From Lewinellaceae bacterium (GTDB lineage Bacteria; Bacteroidota; Bacteroidia; Chitinophagales; Saprospiraceae), in assembly GCA_020636105.1 (NCBI GenBank), contig JACJYL010000002.1, positions 372,001 through 436,000 on the forward strand: a stretch of DNA of 64,000 nt, written 5' to 3'. Shown here piece after piece: positions 46,889-56,564 of the stretch. Below the pieces are notes generated by a model that had not been told where the DNA came from, did no database searches, and saw only the letters and a program-made list of their open reading frames with translations. The position numbers and the translations under genes are program-made. The number at the start of each line of letters is the position of its first letter. Within the stretch, counting starts at the first letter, position 1.

Positions 46889-49800
46889 ATGATCCCTATG
46901 TTCATTAAAAGATTAATTCCAATTGTTTTTTTCTTTGCTTTCACTGGTGCCAACTTATTGCATGCGGAGGAATATCCATGCCTTCAGGACGTTACCATTT
47001 CGACTTCCTCGGGAGCCACTTCCTTAATGTCCTGCCAGGGTGATATCGTGAATGGACTGGTCAAGTTCAAAACCAGTACTCAAGGCATGCCTTTTGCTTA
47101 TGTAGTAGTTGATGAAGACGGTACCATTTTGTTGGTTTCGCTGAACAGTACCCTAAATTTAAGCCCTTTCCAGAACGGAGCTTATCGGGTTTATGCATTT
47201 TCTTTCATGGGATCCCTGTTGGCGGAAGTGGGCGACAACATTTTTACGGATGACCTTGCGTCCTACTGTTATGAACTTACGGTAAATTACATTACGCTCA
47301 ACAGCGGGGCTCCAGAAGCAGGAGCCATTGCCACAGACAGTCCTACGCTTGTTTGTGTCGGGGATGGAAATCCAGATCTCGTCAACCTCACCAATACAGG
47401 CGGTGGAGACAGTTATGCCTATTTTGTAACCGATCAGGATAACACTATTGTAGCCATTTCCATAGATGGAGTTTTTGATATGGATACTTACCAGGAGGGA
47501 ACCTACTTTCTATGGGGATTTTCCCATTTCGGTAACCTGACGGCCCAGGTGGGCATGAACATCACAGAAGACGAACTGGCTGATGGCTGTAGCAGCTTTT
47601 CCGAAGGATTCATTGCCATTACCGCCTCCAATCCTGATGGTGGAATGGTTTCTCTTGACGATGGAAGTGATTCCTATGATATCTGCGACGGAACGAATGC
47701 TGATATTCTGACCTTTAATTTTACAACTTCATCCCAGGCCGGGTACACTTTGGTTCAGGTAGATGAGAACGGCATCATCCTTGCCGTTTTAAACAACAAT
47801 ACACTGCCCGCAAGCGAGGTGCCTTTTGGAACGACCTACGTGCGCGGAATCTCCTTTACAGGAAACGGAACCATAACAGCCGGGCAGGATATCTACAGCT
47901 CCCTGAGTGATGATTGTTATGAAATTTCTACAAACGCCGTAACCTTGTTCAAAGAGGTTTATCAGGGCGGAATCGTTAGCCTCGATAACGGAGATACTGA
48001 AATTACCCTTTGTGTAGCCAATGGAGAACCGGACTTGCTGAATTTCGTCTCCACCGGTGTTTCCGGCGGAAGTTCTTTCACTTTTGTGATCACTGATGAC
48101 CAGCACAATATCCTCGATTTTTCCACCAACGGAAGCTATGACTTCGATACGGCTCCACAGGGAACATGCCTGATTTGGGCACTCACCTATGATGGCAACC
48201 TGCTTGTAGAAATAGGGGACAACTTGGACGGAACCGAGCTGGCCGATGCCTGTTACGGGCTGAGCAGCAACTTCATTACGGTCAATAGGCAGGCAGTCAA
48301 TGGAGGTACCATTGCTTTTGAGATCAATGGAGAAGATTATTATGAATATTGCAGCACAGATGGCAACGTGGAATTTTATTTTACCAATACAAGTGCCATT
48401 GGAGATAATTTCCGCTATGTCGTTACCGATGCGGCAGGCAATATCACAGGAATTCACCCCATAGGGACTTCAGTCAGTCCTACGGGTGTTTTTTCTTATA
48501 CACGTTATATTTACTGGCTTTCCTTCAGCGGTCCTGATTTCACAGGAGATGAGATCGCTGCACTCTCCGGCCAAAACCTCGAAACGGCTGTGTTAAGGGA
48601 TGGATGTTATCAATTATCGTCCAACCGTGCCACGCTGGAGGTTTCTTACGTTGACGGAGGAAGCATTCAACTGGAAGGCGGACAAACCTCTGCTGTCGTT
48701 TGTGGCAGCGATATTAACAACGGACTCCTTACCTTTGAAACCACTACCAATTCTATTGAAAATCAAGCGCTTCTCCTGACAGATGCCAATAACAATATCA
48801 TCACTTTCCTCACTGGAAACACCGTGAATTTTAACGCTGCAGCGCTTGGAGATTACAAAGTATGGAATGTTTCCTACACAGGTGACCTGACTGGTGAGAT
48901 CAACGATCCCGCCGCCGAGGTGGCTCTTTCGGATGGTTGTTATGACTTGTCTGACAATTTCGTGGAAATTTTAGTTGCCGAAGTGAACGGAGGCACGGTA
49001 TCTACCCTTGACGGAGATACTTTCCTCATGCTTTGCCCCGATGGAGAAGTTCCTGAAAGCCTTAATTTCACGAACCAGAATGCCATTGGAAATGGCTATG
49101 CCTACATATTGACAGATGAAACGGGAACCATCATTTCCCAAATTGACGGCAACACTTTTGAGTTCATTTCCCTTCCTATCGCAGGTATCCTGCAGTTCTG
49201 GGGGGTAGCCTATACCGGCACGCTTGAGGTGCCCTTTGGAGAGTCTATTTCTACTGCTGTATTTTCAGATGAATGTTATGAACTTTCTGAAAACCATGTA
49301 GAAATTATTTATGAAAACGCCCAGGCGGGCACCCTTACCGTTAATGGCGGTCAGACCGAATTGTCGATTTGTGTGGGCGACGGGAATCCAGACCTCATCC
49401 AATTTGAAGTATTAGATGCCACACATCTCAATTACGTTTATGTGGTGACGGATGTAGAGGACTATATCATCGGCGTATTGCTTCAAGACAGTTTTGATTT
49501 TGACAATGCCGTGGGTGGTCCTGCCAGAATATACGGTCTTTCTTATTCAGGGAATCTAAACCTCTTTCCAGGGGATAATATCAATGATTTTCCAGCCAGT
49601 GATGATTGCTGGGATTACACGGATGAATTTGTGCTGTTGAACAAAAACGCAGTAGATGGCGGCGTCGTTTATACCGATTTCACAGAAGAGGTGATCTATG
49701 TTTGCGCCGGCGATGATAATCCCGATGTGATCACTTTCCACAACAGCAGCAATGCCGACGAGGCAGGTTATCAATACGTGCTTACTACAGCTGACAATCT

Positions 49801-51295
49801 GATCCTCTCGTTTTTAACCGGAAATGAACAGGACTTTGAAAATACAGGATTCACGACCCTCAGGGTTTGGGGCGTTTCCTATACAGGCAACTTTAATATG
49901 GCCTTTGGATCCTTCATCGACCAGGTCGAATTATCCGATGAATGTTATACCCTTTCCGACAACTTTATTACCATTGTCAGAGATTTACCCGAAGGTGGTG
50001 ACGTTTCGACAACTGATGGGGAAACGGTGCTCCAGGTTTGCATTGGTGCCGGATCAGGTATTGTGGAAATGGCCACAACAAGCACCTCTGTTTCAGGATA
50101 TGTTTACCTTTTATTGGACGAAACGGGAGTGATCCTGGAGGTCAACCAAAACGGAAATATAGACTTCAACCCATTGGCTCCCGGATTATACCGCATTTAC
50201 GGCCTTTCTTATACCGGAGAACTGTATGCCGCCCCGGGAATGCTGGCTACCCAGGTGGTACTCGCAGGAAGTTGTTATTATTTGTCCAACAACTTTGTTG
50301 AAGTCACCCGCTCAGAACCAGTAGACGGAGGTACGATAGCTGTAATAGGCAGCGATGAAACGACTTTCTACACCTGCCCGGACGACGGCATTTCCGACCT
50401 GATTATACTTACCACCACCAGTACGATTCCTGGTTACCGTTATATCATTACGGATGCCAATAACATTGTCACCATTCCACAAATTATAGGCCCTGCGATC
50501 GATTTCAATTCGTCAGATTCTGGTGAATTCCGTATTTACGGTATTTCATTCAATGGAAATAGCCTGGTAAGTTTTGGAATGAACATTCTTGAAGATCCAA
50601 TTTCCGATAACTGTTATACCACTTCAGCAAACTATATTACCATGATCGTGGGTGAGCCTGTTGGGGGCACCGTGACCTCCGATCAGGGAGATGAGGTTAC
50701 CCTTGTGGTGGGAGATGGAGAACCTGATGTGCTCACTTTCAGCAATTCAGAAGCTTCAACAACTCCTTATGTCTATGTCATTACAGATGAGGGCAATGCC
50801 ATCCTTGGTTTTGTGGATGGTGACACCCACGATTTTGAAGGGGCAAGTCCGGGCATTTGCAGGATTTGGGGCGTTGCTTATACAGGAGGAATATTGGCTG
50901 CCGTCGGAGATACCCTTACCCAGGTAAGTTTTTCTGATGACTGTTATAGTCTGTCTGACAATTATGTAACCCTCAACAGGACCGACAATACCGAAGGAGC
51001 CACAGGAGCAAAAAGCGCATCGAATACTCAAAATGCCTTTATCAACCTGACTACTTATCCGAACCCGGCAACTGAGGTATTTACCGCCAGTTTCAAAATG
51101 GAGGATGAAGTACCCGGCAGGGCTGAGATCCTGATCGTGAATCTTAACGGCCAGATTGTTCATAAGATGCCGGTTACCACAATGCCCGGACAGAATGAAA
51201 TACAGGTAAATATTGGCGATTTACGCCCGGGGTTATATATGCTCCATATCAGAAATGATAGAGAACACCAAAGCATAAGGTTCTCCAAACAATAA
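46889..51295 (+). CDS. Secreted protein of 12 tandem approximately 110-residue repeats with T9SS type A tail
   Basis: The start is set at the ATG at 46889, immediately before a signal peptide (FIKRLIPIVFFFAF); an ATG at 46844 is also in frame. The 1,468-residue chain consists of about 12 repeats. Each has an xGGxV/I turn, a D-G-rich strand with one Cys (CVGDGNPDL), a YVVTDxxxxIL strand, an RIYGxSYTG strand and an SDxCYxLSDNFVTV strand with a second Cys. The last repeat lacks the first Cys (TLVVGDGEP). The C-terminal 80 residues are a type A T9SS sorting domain (TTYPNPATEVF and GLYMLHIRN). The cysteine pair suggests a disulfide per repeat. I do not recognise the repeat family. A surface or matrix role is likely. 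Confidence 0.85.
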   Translation: MIPMFIKRLIPIVFFFAFTGANLLHAEEYPCLQDVTISTSSGATSLMSCQGDIVNGLVKFKTSTQGMPFAYVVVDEDGTILLVSLNSTLNLSPFQNGAYRVYAFSFMGSLLAEVGDNIFTDDLASYCYELTVNYITLNSGAPEAGAIATDSPTLVCVGDGNPDLVNLTNTGGGDSYAYFVTDQDNTIVAISIDGVFDMDTYQEGTYFLWGFSHFGNLTAQVGMNITEDELADGCSSFSEGFIAITASNPDGGMVSLDDGSDSYDICDGTNADILTFNFTTSSQAGYTLVQVDENGIILAVLNNNTLPASEVPFGTTYVRGISFTGNGTITAGQDIYSSLSDDCYEISTNAVTLFKEVYQGGIVSLDNGDTEITLCVANGEPDLLNFVSTGVSGGSSFTFVITDDQHNILDFSTNGSYDFDTAPQGTCLIWALTYDGNLLVEIGDNLDGTELADACYGLSSNFITVNRQAVNGGTIAFEINGEDYYEYCSTDGNVEFYFTNTSAIGDNFRYVVTDAAGNITGIHPIGTSVSPTGVFSYTRYIYWLSFSGPDFTGDEIAALSGQNLETAVLRDGCYQLSSNRATLEVSYVDGGSIQLEGGQTSAVVCGSDINNGLLTFETTTNSIENQALLLTDANNNIITFLTGNTVNFNAAALGDYKVWNVSYTGDLTGEINDPAAEVALSDGCYDLSDNFVEILVAEVNGGTVSTLDGDTFLMLCPDGEVPESLNFTNQNAIGNGYAYILTDETGTIISQIDGNTFEFISLPIAGILQFWGVAYTGTLEVPFGESISTAVFSDECYELSENHVEIIYENAQAGTLTVNGGQTELSICVGDGNPDLIQFEVLDATHLNYVYVVTDVEDYIIGVLLQDSFDFDNAVGGPARIYGLSYSGNLNLFPGDNINDFPASDDCWDYTDEFVLLNKNAVDGGVVYTDFTEEVIYVCAGDDNPDVITFHNSSNADEAGYQYVLTTADNLILSFLTGNEQDFENTGFTTLRVWGVSYTGNFNMAFGSFIDQVELSDECYTLSDNFITIVRDLPEGGDVSTTDGETVLQVCIGAGSGIVEMATTSTSVSGYVYLLLDETGVILEVNQNGNIDFNPLAPGLYRIYGLSYTGELYAAPGMLATQVVLAGSCYYLSNNFVEVTRSEPVDGGTIAVIGSDETTFYTCPDDGISDLIILTTTSTIPGYRYIITDANNIVTIPQIIGPAIDFNSSDSGEFRIYGISFNGNSLVSFGMNILEDPISDNCYTTSANYITMIVGEPVGGTVTSDQGDEVTLVVGDGEPDVLTFSNSEASTTPYVYVITDEGNAILGFVDGDTHDFEGASPGICRIWGVAYTGGILAAVGDTLTQVSFSDDCYSLSDNYVTLNRTDNTEGATGAKSASNTQNAFINLTTYPNPATEVFTASFKMEDEVPGRAEILIVNLNGQIVHKMPVTTMPGQNEIQVNIGDLRPGLYMLHIRNDREHQSIRFSKQ

Positions 51296-51341
51296 TTTTT
51301 GTTTTGGATCCGAATAATAGTTCGGAAAGCTGAATAGAAAG

Positions 51342-51397
51342 GGCCGCGAAGGGATATATTTAATCATCCACCTTTCGCGGCCTTTTTATTTTTTTTG
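51342..51397 (+). terminator. Rho-independent terminator of the 12-repeat gene
   Basis: A 9-bp GC-rich stem (GGCCGCGAA at 51342-51350 with TTCGCGGCC at 51374-51382) is followed by TTTTTATTTTTTTT. It lies about 47 bases after the stop codon. Confidence 0.85.
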
Positions 51398-51445
51398 CGT
51401 TATGCATAGAATTTCCTATTTTGAGGCCGAGCAAAATTACTAACT

Positions 51446-52435
51446 GTGCTAAAAATATTTCGTACAAATCATTTGGTGTCGGGATTCCTGCTGATCTTTT
51501 ATGCAGCCTTGATCCGTTCAGCTGTTTTTATCCTCCATCCGATTGAGGCCGTTCCTGATAATAGTGGCGTATTAAGCCAGTTGCTCTATCAATTTACTCA
51601 AACAAACGGATGGGTCCCTGACTTGATTTCCCTGGGAATTATTTTTATAAATGCCCTGATTATCAACTATCTCGTGGCTCAAAATTTTTTGGCGCAGGAG
51701 ATAAATCTTTTTCCGGGGCTTTTTTATATCATTGTGGCCAGCTGCGTTCCTGATTTCCTTGGACTGTCCGCTTTACACCTTGCCAATACTTTTTTAATTA
51801 TTGGCTGTTTCAGCATTTTTGAAATTTACAACAAACCCTCCCCTGCAAAATATATTTTCAATGCAGGGCTTCTGATTGGGATCAGTACGCTTTTTAATTT
51901 ATCTTATGGGGTCTTTTTTGTCTGGGTTTTGATCGCTATCAATACGCTTCAAACCCTGAAATTTAAAAATTTTTTCGTAGCCCTTTCGGGATTCGCCCTG
52001 CCATGGATTTATACTTTTCTCTATTATTACTGGAATGGAATTTTGGGTGTTTTGATGGAAAACCACCTTCAAAACCAATTTAAATTTTTAACATTTGGCT
52101 CGGGAATAAAATTTTTCGATTTTATTCCCATGAGTATTTTAATCCTCTTGGGAATAGTGGTTTTGACCGGTTATAACAACCACATTCTCAAAAAGAAATT
52201 TGAAATAAAAAAGAAAATATCGCTGATTTATTGGATGTTTTTTTTCGGCCTGTTGTTTTTGCTGACCGGAACAGCGGCCCTTCCAGAGCAGCTGATCGTT
52301 TTTACTGTACCGGTTGGCATATTATTGTCCCTCAGTTTTACAAAAATGACACCACCCTTTGATGGACTTTACCATATTCTTTTGCTGTTTATTGTCATGC
52401 TCATGCATTACTTAACATTACTAGGCGTCATTTAA
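51446..52435 (+). CDS. Polytopic membrane protein, DUF6427-like
   Basis: The 329-residue protein starts at a GTG and has about nine hydrophobic segments. The N-terminus (IFRTNHLVSGFLLIFYAALI) and overall layout recall the Bacteroidota DUF6427 membrane family, whose function is unknown to me. There is no signal peptide or catalytic motif. It precedes dsbD by about 160 bases, but a separate promoter box is present in between, so co-regulation is not implied. Confidence 0.65.
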   Translation: MLKIFRTNHLVSGFLLIFYAALIRSAVFILHPIEAVPDNSGVLSQLLYQFTQTNGWVPDLISLGIIFINALIINYLVAQNFLAQEINLFPGLFYIIVASCVPDFLGLSALHLANTFLIIGCFSIFEIYNKPSPAKYIFNAGLLIGISTLFNLSYGVFFVWVLIAINTLQTLKFKNFFVALSGFALPWIYTFLYYYWNGILGVLMENHLQNQFKFLTFGSGIKFFDFIPMSILILLGIVVLTGYNNHILKKKFEIKKKISLIYWMFFFGLLFLLTGTAALPEQLIVFTVPVGILLSLSFTKMTPPFDGLYHILLLFIVMLMHYLTLLGVI

Positions 52436-52447
52436 GAAGTAATAATT

Positions 52448-52455
52448 ACCTTTGC
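52448..52455 (+). promoter_or_regulatory. Candidate -7 promoter box TACCTTTG for dsbD
   Basis: This perfect TAnnTTTG match, in the favourable context TACCTTTGCA, lies 141 bases upstream of the dsbD ATG. It implies a leader of about 130 bases. The upstream TTG element is not evident. Confidence 0.55.
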
Positions 52456-52595
52456 AGCGCAAAAAGTCAGGGATTATTGAACCTCCTTAATTTTGTTGCG
52501 TTTTTAAAAGGTAAAATCTAGTTTTTCGCTTAATAATTGAACCAAACCAATCCATTTCCCTATCGTTTAAAATGTTTTTGTAAAAAGTCTAATTC

Positions 52596-55262
52596 ATGAG
52601 TATGAAACGCCTGTTTTTTGTTTTCAGTTTAGTTGTTTTGGTTACAGGGCTCCAGGCCCAGAAGATATTCGAACCTGTCACTTGGGAAACCTCCTATAAA
52701 CAAGTTAGTGACAACGAATTTGATCTCGTTTTTACCGCTACCATTGAGAAAAACTGGGTCATTTATTCCCAATACCTGCCGGAAGCTGATGTGCGCCCGA
52801 TTCCAACCGGTTTTTACTTTGACAAAGGAGATCATTATGAAACGGTTGGAAAAGTAAAAGAAGGGGGGAACAAAAAAACGAAATACGATAAGGTTTTTGA
52901 CATGGATCTTACCAAGTTCTACGAAACCGGAATTTTCACCCAAAGGATAAAAATCAGCGACCTCAGCCAGCCCGTCACCGGATACCTTGAGTTTATGTGC
53001 TGTGATGATGAACGATGCCTGCCGCCTACCGAGGTCGATTTCAGCTTTAAACTCGAAGCAGCCAAAAAACAACCCGTAACGCCAAAAGCGGAAACAGCTC
53101 CTGCCCTTCCCGGGCAAAAAGAAAAATCTGCGCCGACAACGCTTGAAAAAGAAAACAAATCAAGTGGGGATCAGGGCTCATTAATTGAACAACAACATCC
53201 CACTGACGAGTCAGTAGAAAACCCCACAATGTTTAATCCTGCTGACCAGGGACCAGCCAGCCAAATGGTTCAACCTGTAAGATGGGACCTCAAAATCGAA
53301 AAATCCGCCGACGGTAATTACCAGCTGGTCTATACAGCAAATATCGATGAAGGCTGGGGTATTTATTCCCAGGATTCAGATATTAAAGGACCTGTGCCTA
53401 CCGGCTTCAATTTTGAAAATGGAGCTCATTTTGAATTAATGGATAAAGTCATTGAAAAAGGAGACAGGAAAGAAGAAACCGACCCGCTCTTTGATAATGC
53501 CCTGGTGGTAAAATATCCCCACGGTCCTGTTACTTTTACTCAGGTCATAAAAATTACTGATTCCAAAACTCCAGTCACAGGTTACATCGAATATATGTCC
53601 TGTGATGATGAAAAATGTGTAGGCCCGTTTGATGTGGAATTTTCTGCTGATTTTAGCAACTTCACGACAAGTATAGGCAAGGAGGAAATCCCTGACATCC
53701 GGGAAACAATTAATGCCGATGGAGGCTACGATCCTTTAAATCCAGGACTTAACAGCACTTATATCAACCCGCTTGGTAATTGCGGGGAAGAATCTATCGT
53801 CAAAGACAAAAACCTGCTGCTCACTTTTGTCTTCGGTTTTTTAGGTGGGTTACTCGCGTTACTCACTCCTTGTGTATTCCCAATGATTCCCCTTACGGTG
53901 AGTTTTTTCACCAAAAGAAGTAAGGATCGGGCCAGCGGTATTCGCAATGCCTTGATTTACGGGTTGTCCATCATTGTCATTTATGTGACGATTGGCCTTT
54001 TAATCACAGGAGTTTTCGGCGTTACTGCCCTTCAGAACCTGTCCACGGATGCCATTGCCAATACTATTTTCTTTGTCGTTTTTGTCGTTTTTGCCTTATC
54101 CTTTTTCGGTTATTATGAAATAACTTTGCCGAGTTCCTGGTCGACAAAAAGTGATAAAATGGCGGAAAGAGGTGGACTTATCGGGACTTTTTTCATGGCA
54201 TTTACGCTGGCAATCGTTTCCTTTTCCTGTACCGGTCCAATCATCGGATCCGCGCTGGTGCAGTCTGCAACCAGTTCACTGGGACCATTTGTGGTCATGC
54301 TGGGATTCTCCACTGCCCTGGCAGTGCCTTTTGCCTTGTTTGCGGCCTTCCCCGGTTGGCTCAACAGTTTACCAAGATCAGGTGGTTGGATGAATTCGGT
54401 GAAGGTAGTCCTCGGATTCCTGGAACTGGCCCTGGCGCTGAAGTTCCTTTCCGTAGCCGATATGACCAGCCATTGGAATCTATTACCTTACGAGGTATTT
54501 ATGGGATTGTGGATCCTTATTTTCGGAGCCATGACCTTATACCTGTTTGGTATCATCAAATTCCCACACGACACTAAAGGAAAACTTAAGATCAAACCGG
54601 TTCGCTGGGGTTTCATTGCCCTGTCACTGGCCGCCACTATTTATTTACTGACGGGCTTCAGGTACAATGACCAGACAAAATCCTACTCTCCGTTGAGTTT
54701 GTTGAGTGGGCTGGCTCCCCCTACCCAATACAACGTTTTTCTTGCGGATCCCAAGACGGACGTGGATCCTGTCATCCAGGCCCGTTTCCCTTCTTACACC
54801 AAATGCGCCAACAATCTGGATTGCTTTAAAGTTTATGAAGAAGGCGTTCAATATGCGAAGGAAGTGAACAAGCCCATCCTCCTGGACTTTACCGGTTACG
54901 GCTGTGTCAACTGTCGGAAGACGGAAGAAAACATCTGGATCGTAGATAAAGTGTGGAAGCAAATTCAGGATGATTACGTTCTGATCTCTTTGTACACGGA
55001 TGACCGGAAGAAACTTGAAACGCCGCTGATCTCAGTGAGGGATGGCTCAAAACTCAGGACGACCGGCAGCCTCTGGCAGGAGTTCCAGATTGTCAATTTC
55101 GAACAAAATTCACAACCATTGTACGTGCTGATTACCCCTGATGAAAAGGTAATGGCTGCGCCGAGAGGTTACAACTCCGATGTCAACAAATATTCCCTGT
55201 TCCTGGAATGTGGTCTGGAAGTATTTAAGGATAATTATTCCCAACTAGGGATGGAGAAATAA
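52596..55262 (+). CDS. dsbD: Thiol:disulfide interchange protein DsbD with two N-terminal domains
   Basis: The 888-residue protein has a signal peptide (1-21) and two consecutive DsbD N-terminal (immunoglobulin-like) domains (about 23-155 and 228-355). Each has the paired-cysteine motif CCDDERCLPP or CDDEKCVGP. An eight-helix CcdA/DsbD-type membrane domain follows (about 408-690, with LTPCVFPMIPLTVSFF and FSCTGPIIGSAL), then a C-terminal thioredoxin fold (about 745-888) with the active site CVNC (TGYGCVNCRKTEE). It transfers electrons from cytoplasmic thioredoxin to periplasmic disulfide reductases, and it could supply cytochrome c maturation. Usual DsbD has a single N-terminal domain, so this one is longer by about 200 residues. 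Confidence 0.95.
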   Translation: MSMKRLFFVFSLVVLVTGLQAQKIFEPVTWETSYKQVSDNEFDLVFTATIEKNWVIYSQYLPEADVRPIPTGFYFDKGDHYETVGKVKEGGNKKTKYDKVFDMDLTKFYETGIFTQRIKISDLSQPVTGYLEFMCCDDERCLPPTEVDFSFKLEAAKKQPVTPKAETAPALPGQKEKSAPTTLEKENKSSGDQGSLIEQQHPTDESVENPTMFNPADQGPASQMVQPVRWDLKIEKSADGNYQLVYTANIDEGWGIYSQDSDIKGPVPTGFNFENGAHFELMDKVIEKGDRKEETDPLFDNALVVKYPHGPVTFTQVIKITDSKTPVTGYIEYMSCDDEKCVGPFDVEFSADFSNFTTSIGKEEIPDIRETINADGGYDPLNPGLNSTYINPLGNCGEESIVKDKNLLLTFVFGFLGGLLALLTPCVFPMIPLTVSFFTKRSKDRASGIRNALIYGLSIIVIYVTIGLLITGVFGVTALQNLSTDAIANTIFFVVFVVFALSFFGYYEITLPSSWSTKSDKMAERGGLIGTFFMAFTLAIVSFSCTGPIIGSALVQSATSSLGPFVVMLGFSTALAVPFALFAAFPGWLNSLPRSGGWMNSVKVVLGFLELALALKFLSVADMTSHWNLLPYEVFMGLWILIFGAMTLYLFGIIKFPHDTKGKLKIKPVRWGFIALSLAATIYLLTGFRYNDQTKSYSPLSLLSGLAPPTQYNVFLADPKTDVDPVIQARFPSYTKCANNLDCFKVYEEGVQYAKEVNKPILLDFTGYGCVNCRKTEENIWIVDKVWKQIQDDYVLISLYTDDRKKLETPLISVRDGSKLRTTGSLWQEFQIVNFEQNSQPLYVLITPDEKVMAAPRGYNSDVNKYSLFLECGLEVFKDNYSQLGMEK

Positions 55263-55280
55263 ACTCAGGAAAATGTAAAA

Positions 55281-55357
55281 CCTGCCTGCAGACGCAGGAA
55301 AGCAGGTGTAGAACAAGGAATTTAAAACCTGCCTGCTGACGCAGGAAGGCAGGTGTA
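55281..55357. repeat. Two copies of a CCTGCCTGC...GCAGG repeat
   Basis: CCTGCCTGC-n-GACGCAGGAA-n-GCAGG units start at 55281 and 55328 (47-base period) with two or three differences. Each is partly self-complementary (CCTGC with GCAGG). A related palindrome occurs near 55652-55677. Such CCTGCC/GGCAGG repeats look like dispersed intergenic elements of the genome. Confidence 0.75.
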
Positions 55358-55431
55358 AAAGTGCTGGTTTTCAGCGATTTACAAGATTAAGAATGTCAAA
55401 CATTATTTGACTATCAGCATATAAACATGAG

Positions 55432-55474
55432 ACATCCCAAATTTTGCCGGTCGGCAAAGTTTGGGATGTTTTTT
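55432..55474 (+). terminator. Rho-independent terminator after dsbD
   Basis: A long near-perfect hairpin (ACATCCCAAA and TTTGGGATGT as outer arms, TTGCCG/CGGCAA as inner arms) is followed by TTTTTT. The upstream flank AAACATGAG belongs to the dispersed CATGAGTCATCCCGAA family, so this terminator has been recruited from or spread with that repeat. Confidence 0.85.
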
Positions 55475-55869
55475 CAATAAATTGATTGTCAGTTTGAAAC
55501 AGGTTACATTCAACTCTTTCAGAGTTGGCTTTTGTCCCTTTTTTGGCAGTATTTCATACTGCGTTATTGATATTTATCCCCATTCGGGGATAAATTTAAT
55601 CTTCTTTTTAAAAATTAACTCTATTCTTAATCCATTTCCCGAAGGGAATTAACCTGCCTTCCTGCCTGCCGGCAGGTATTAATGGCAATGGATGTAATCC
55701 ATTGGAAATCAAACAAAACCAATCTCAACTCTACCTGGCGTCGCCGGAAGACAGGTCTGAAGGAGTTGAATATATTGCAGATAAATATTGTTAATATATT
55801 TTCAGCATCCATTTGAATTAAAAAATTCGGGATGACTCATGTTTTTTGAAATGTCTTAACCGGACATTA

Positions 55870-56394
55870 TTACTTTTTCGCCTCTACCTCCACCGGGCTC
55901 ACACTCCTGATCATTTCCAGCAGATCCCTTGCGTCTATGACTTCCAGTGCTCCTTCAGGAGTTCTGACCGGGCATTTTTTCAACTGCTTGTCCAGATCAT
56001 CCATGGGCACGTTTCGGACTACGTTCATCACCCATGCCGGATCGTGGCGATCATACATACCTTCGAAGGCTGAAGCCGTTCCGCCTGCCCCTTTGATGGT
56101 ATGGCATGATTTGCATTTGGCATCAAACACCCGTGTTCCTTTTTGCACCATAAATTCACTTACTTCAGGAGCAAAATTGACTTTTTTTACCGCAAATACT
56201 CCATCGGGAATATTGGCATTGGGCTTAAGCTTTTCCAGCTGTTCCTGGGTGACCTGGGTACCTGGAATGGGAGAACTTGAATTTTCCGGTGTGGCCGCCT
56301 TTGCCGCTTCATCCGTTCCTGTGTTTACTCCATTATTATTGCAAGCGGATAAGGTGGCTGCAATAACTAAAAAGAAAAATACTAATTGCTTCAT
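55870..56394 (-). CDS. Lipoprotein c-type cytochrome
   Basis: The 174-residue protein has a lipoprotein signal with lipobox (TLSAC, Cys18), a flexible Thr/Ser/Pro-rich linker and a single cytochrome c domain with the heme-binding motif CKSCH (about residue 98). A candidate axial Met lies in VPMDDLD. It is predicted to be lipid-anchored in the periplasm and to pass single electrons between respiratory partners. It has similarity in layout to small diheme-less cytochromes of Bacteroidota respiratory chains. No neighbouring oxidase gene is present. Confidence 0.9.
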   Translation of the reverse strand: MKQLVFFFLVIAATLSACNNNGVNTGTDEAAKAATPENSSSPIPGTQVTQEQLEKLKPNANIPDGVFAVKKVNFAPEVSEFMVQKGTRVFDAKCKSCHTIKGAGGTASAFEGMYDRHDPAWVMNVVRNVPMDDLDKQLKKCPVRTPEGALEVIDARDLLEMIRSVSPVEVEAKK

Positions 56395-56564
56395 TATTAA
56401 TTTCTGTTTTGATATCCGGCTACAACCTCATCACCAGGGACAAAACTGCAGCAGGATTTGGATTACAATTTATCACGAATGTCGAATTAAAACCTTATTG
56501 GCGGGAACCCGACCTTCTGCATAGACCTCATCGTCTATTCACGACAAAAAAATCAAGACGGCCC

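Larger units (their letters stand above)
55263..55869. other. Intergenic region with repeats and terminator
   Basis: About 600 bases lie between the convergent dsbD and cytochrome genes. They hold a 47-base tandem duplication rich in CCTGCCTGC (55281-55357), the dsbD terminator (55432-55474), an imperfect palindrome CCTGCCTGCCGGCAGG (about 55652-55677) and a copy of the ATTCGGGATGACTCATG repeat (55825-55841). No gene was supported. Confidence 0.65.
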
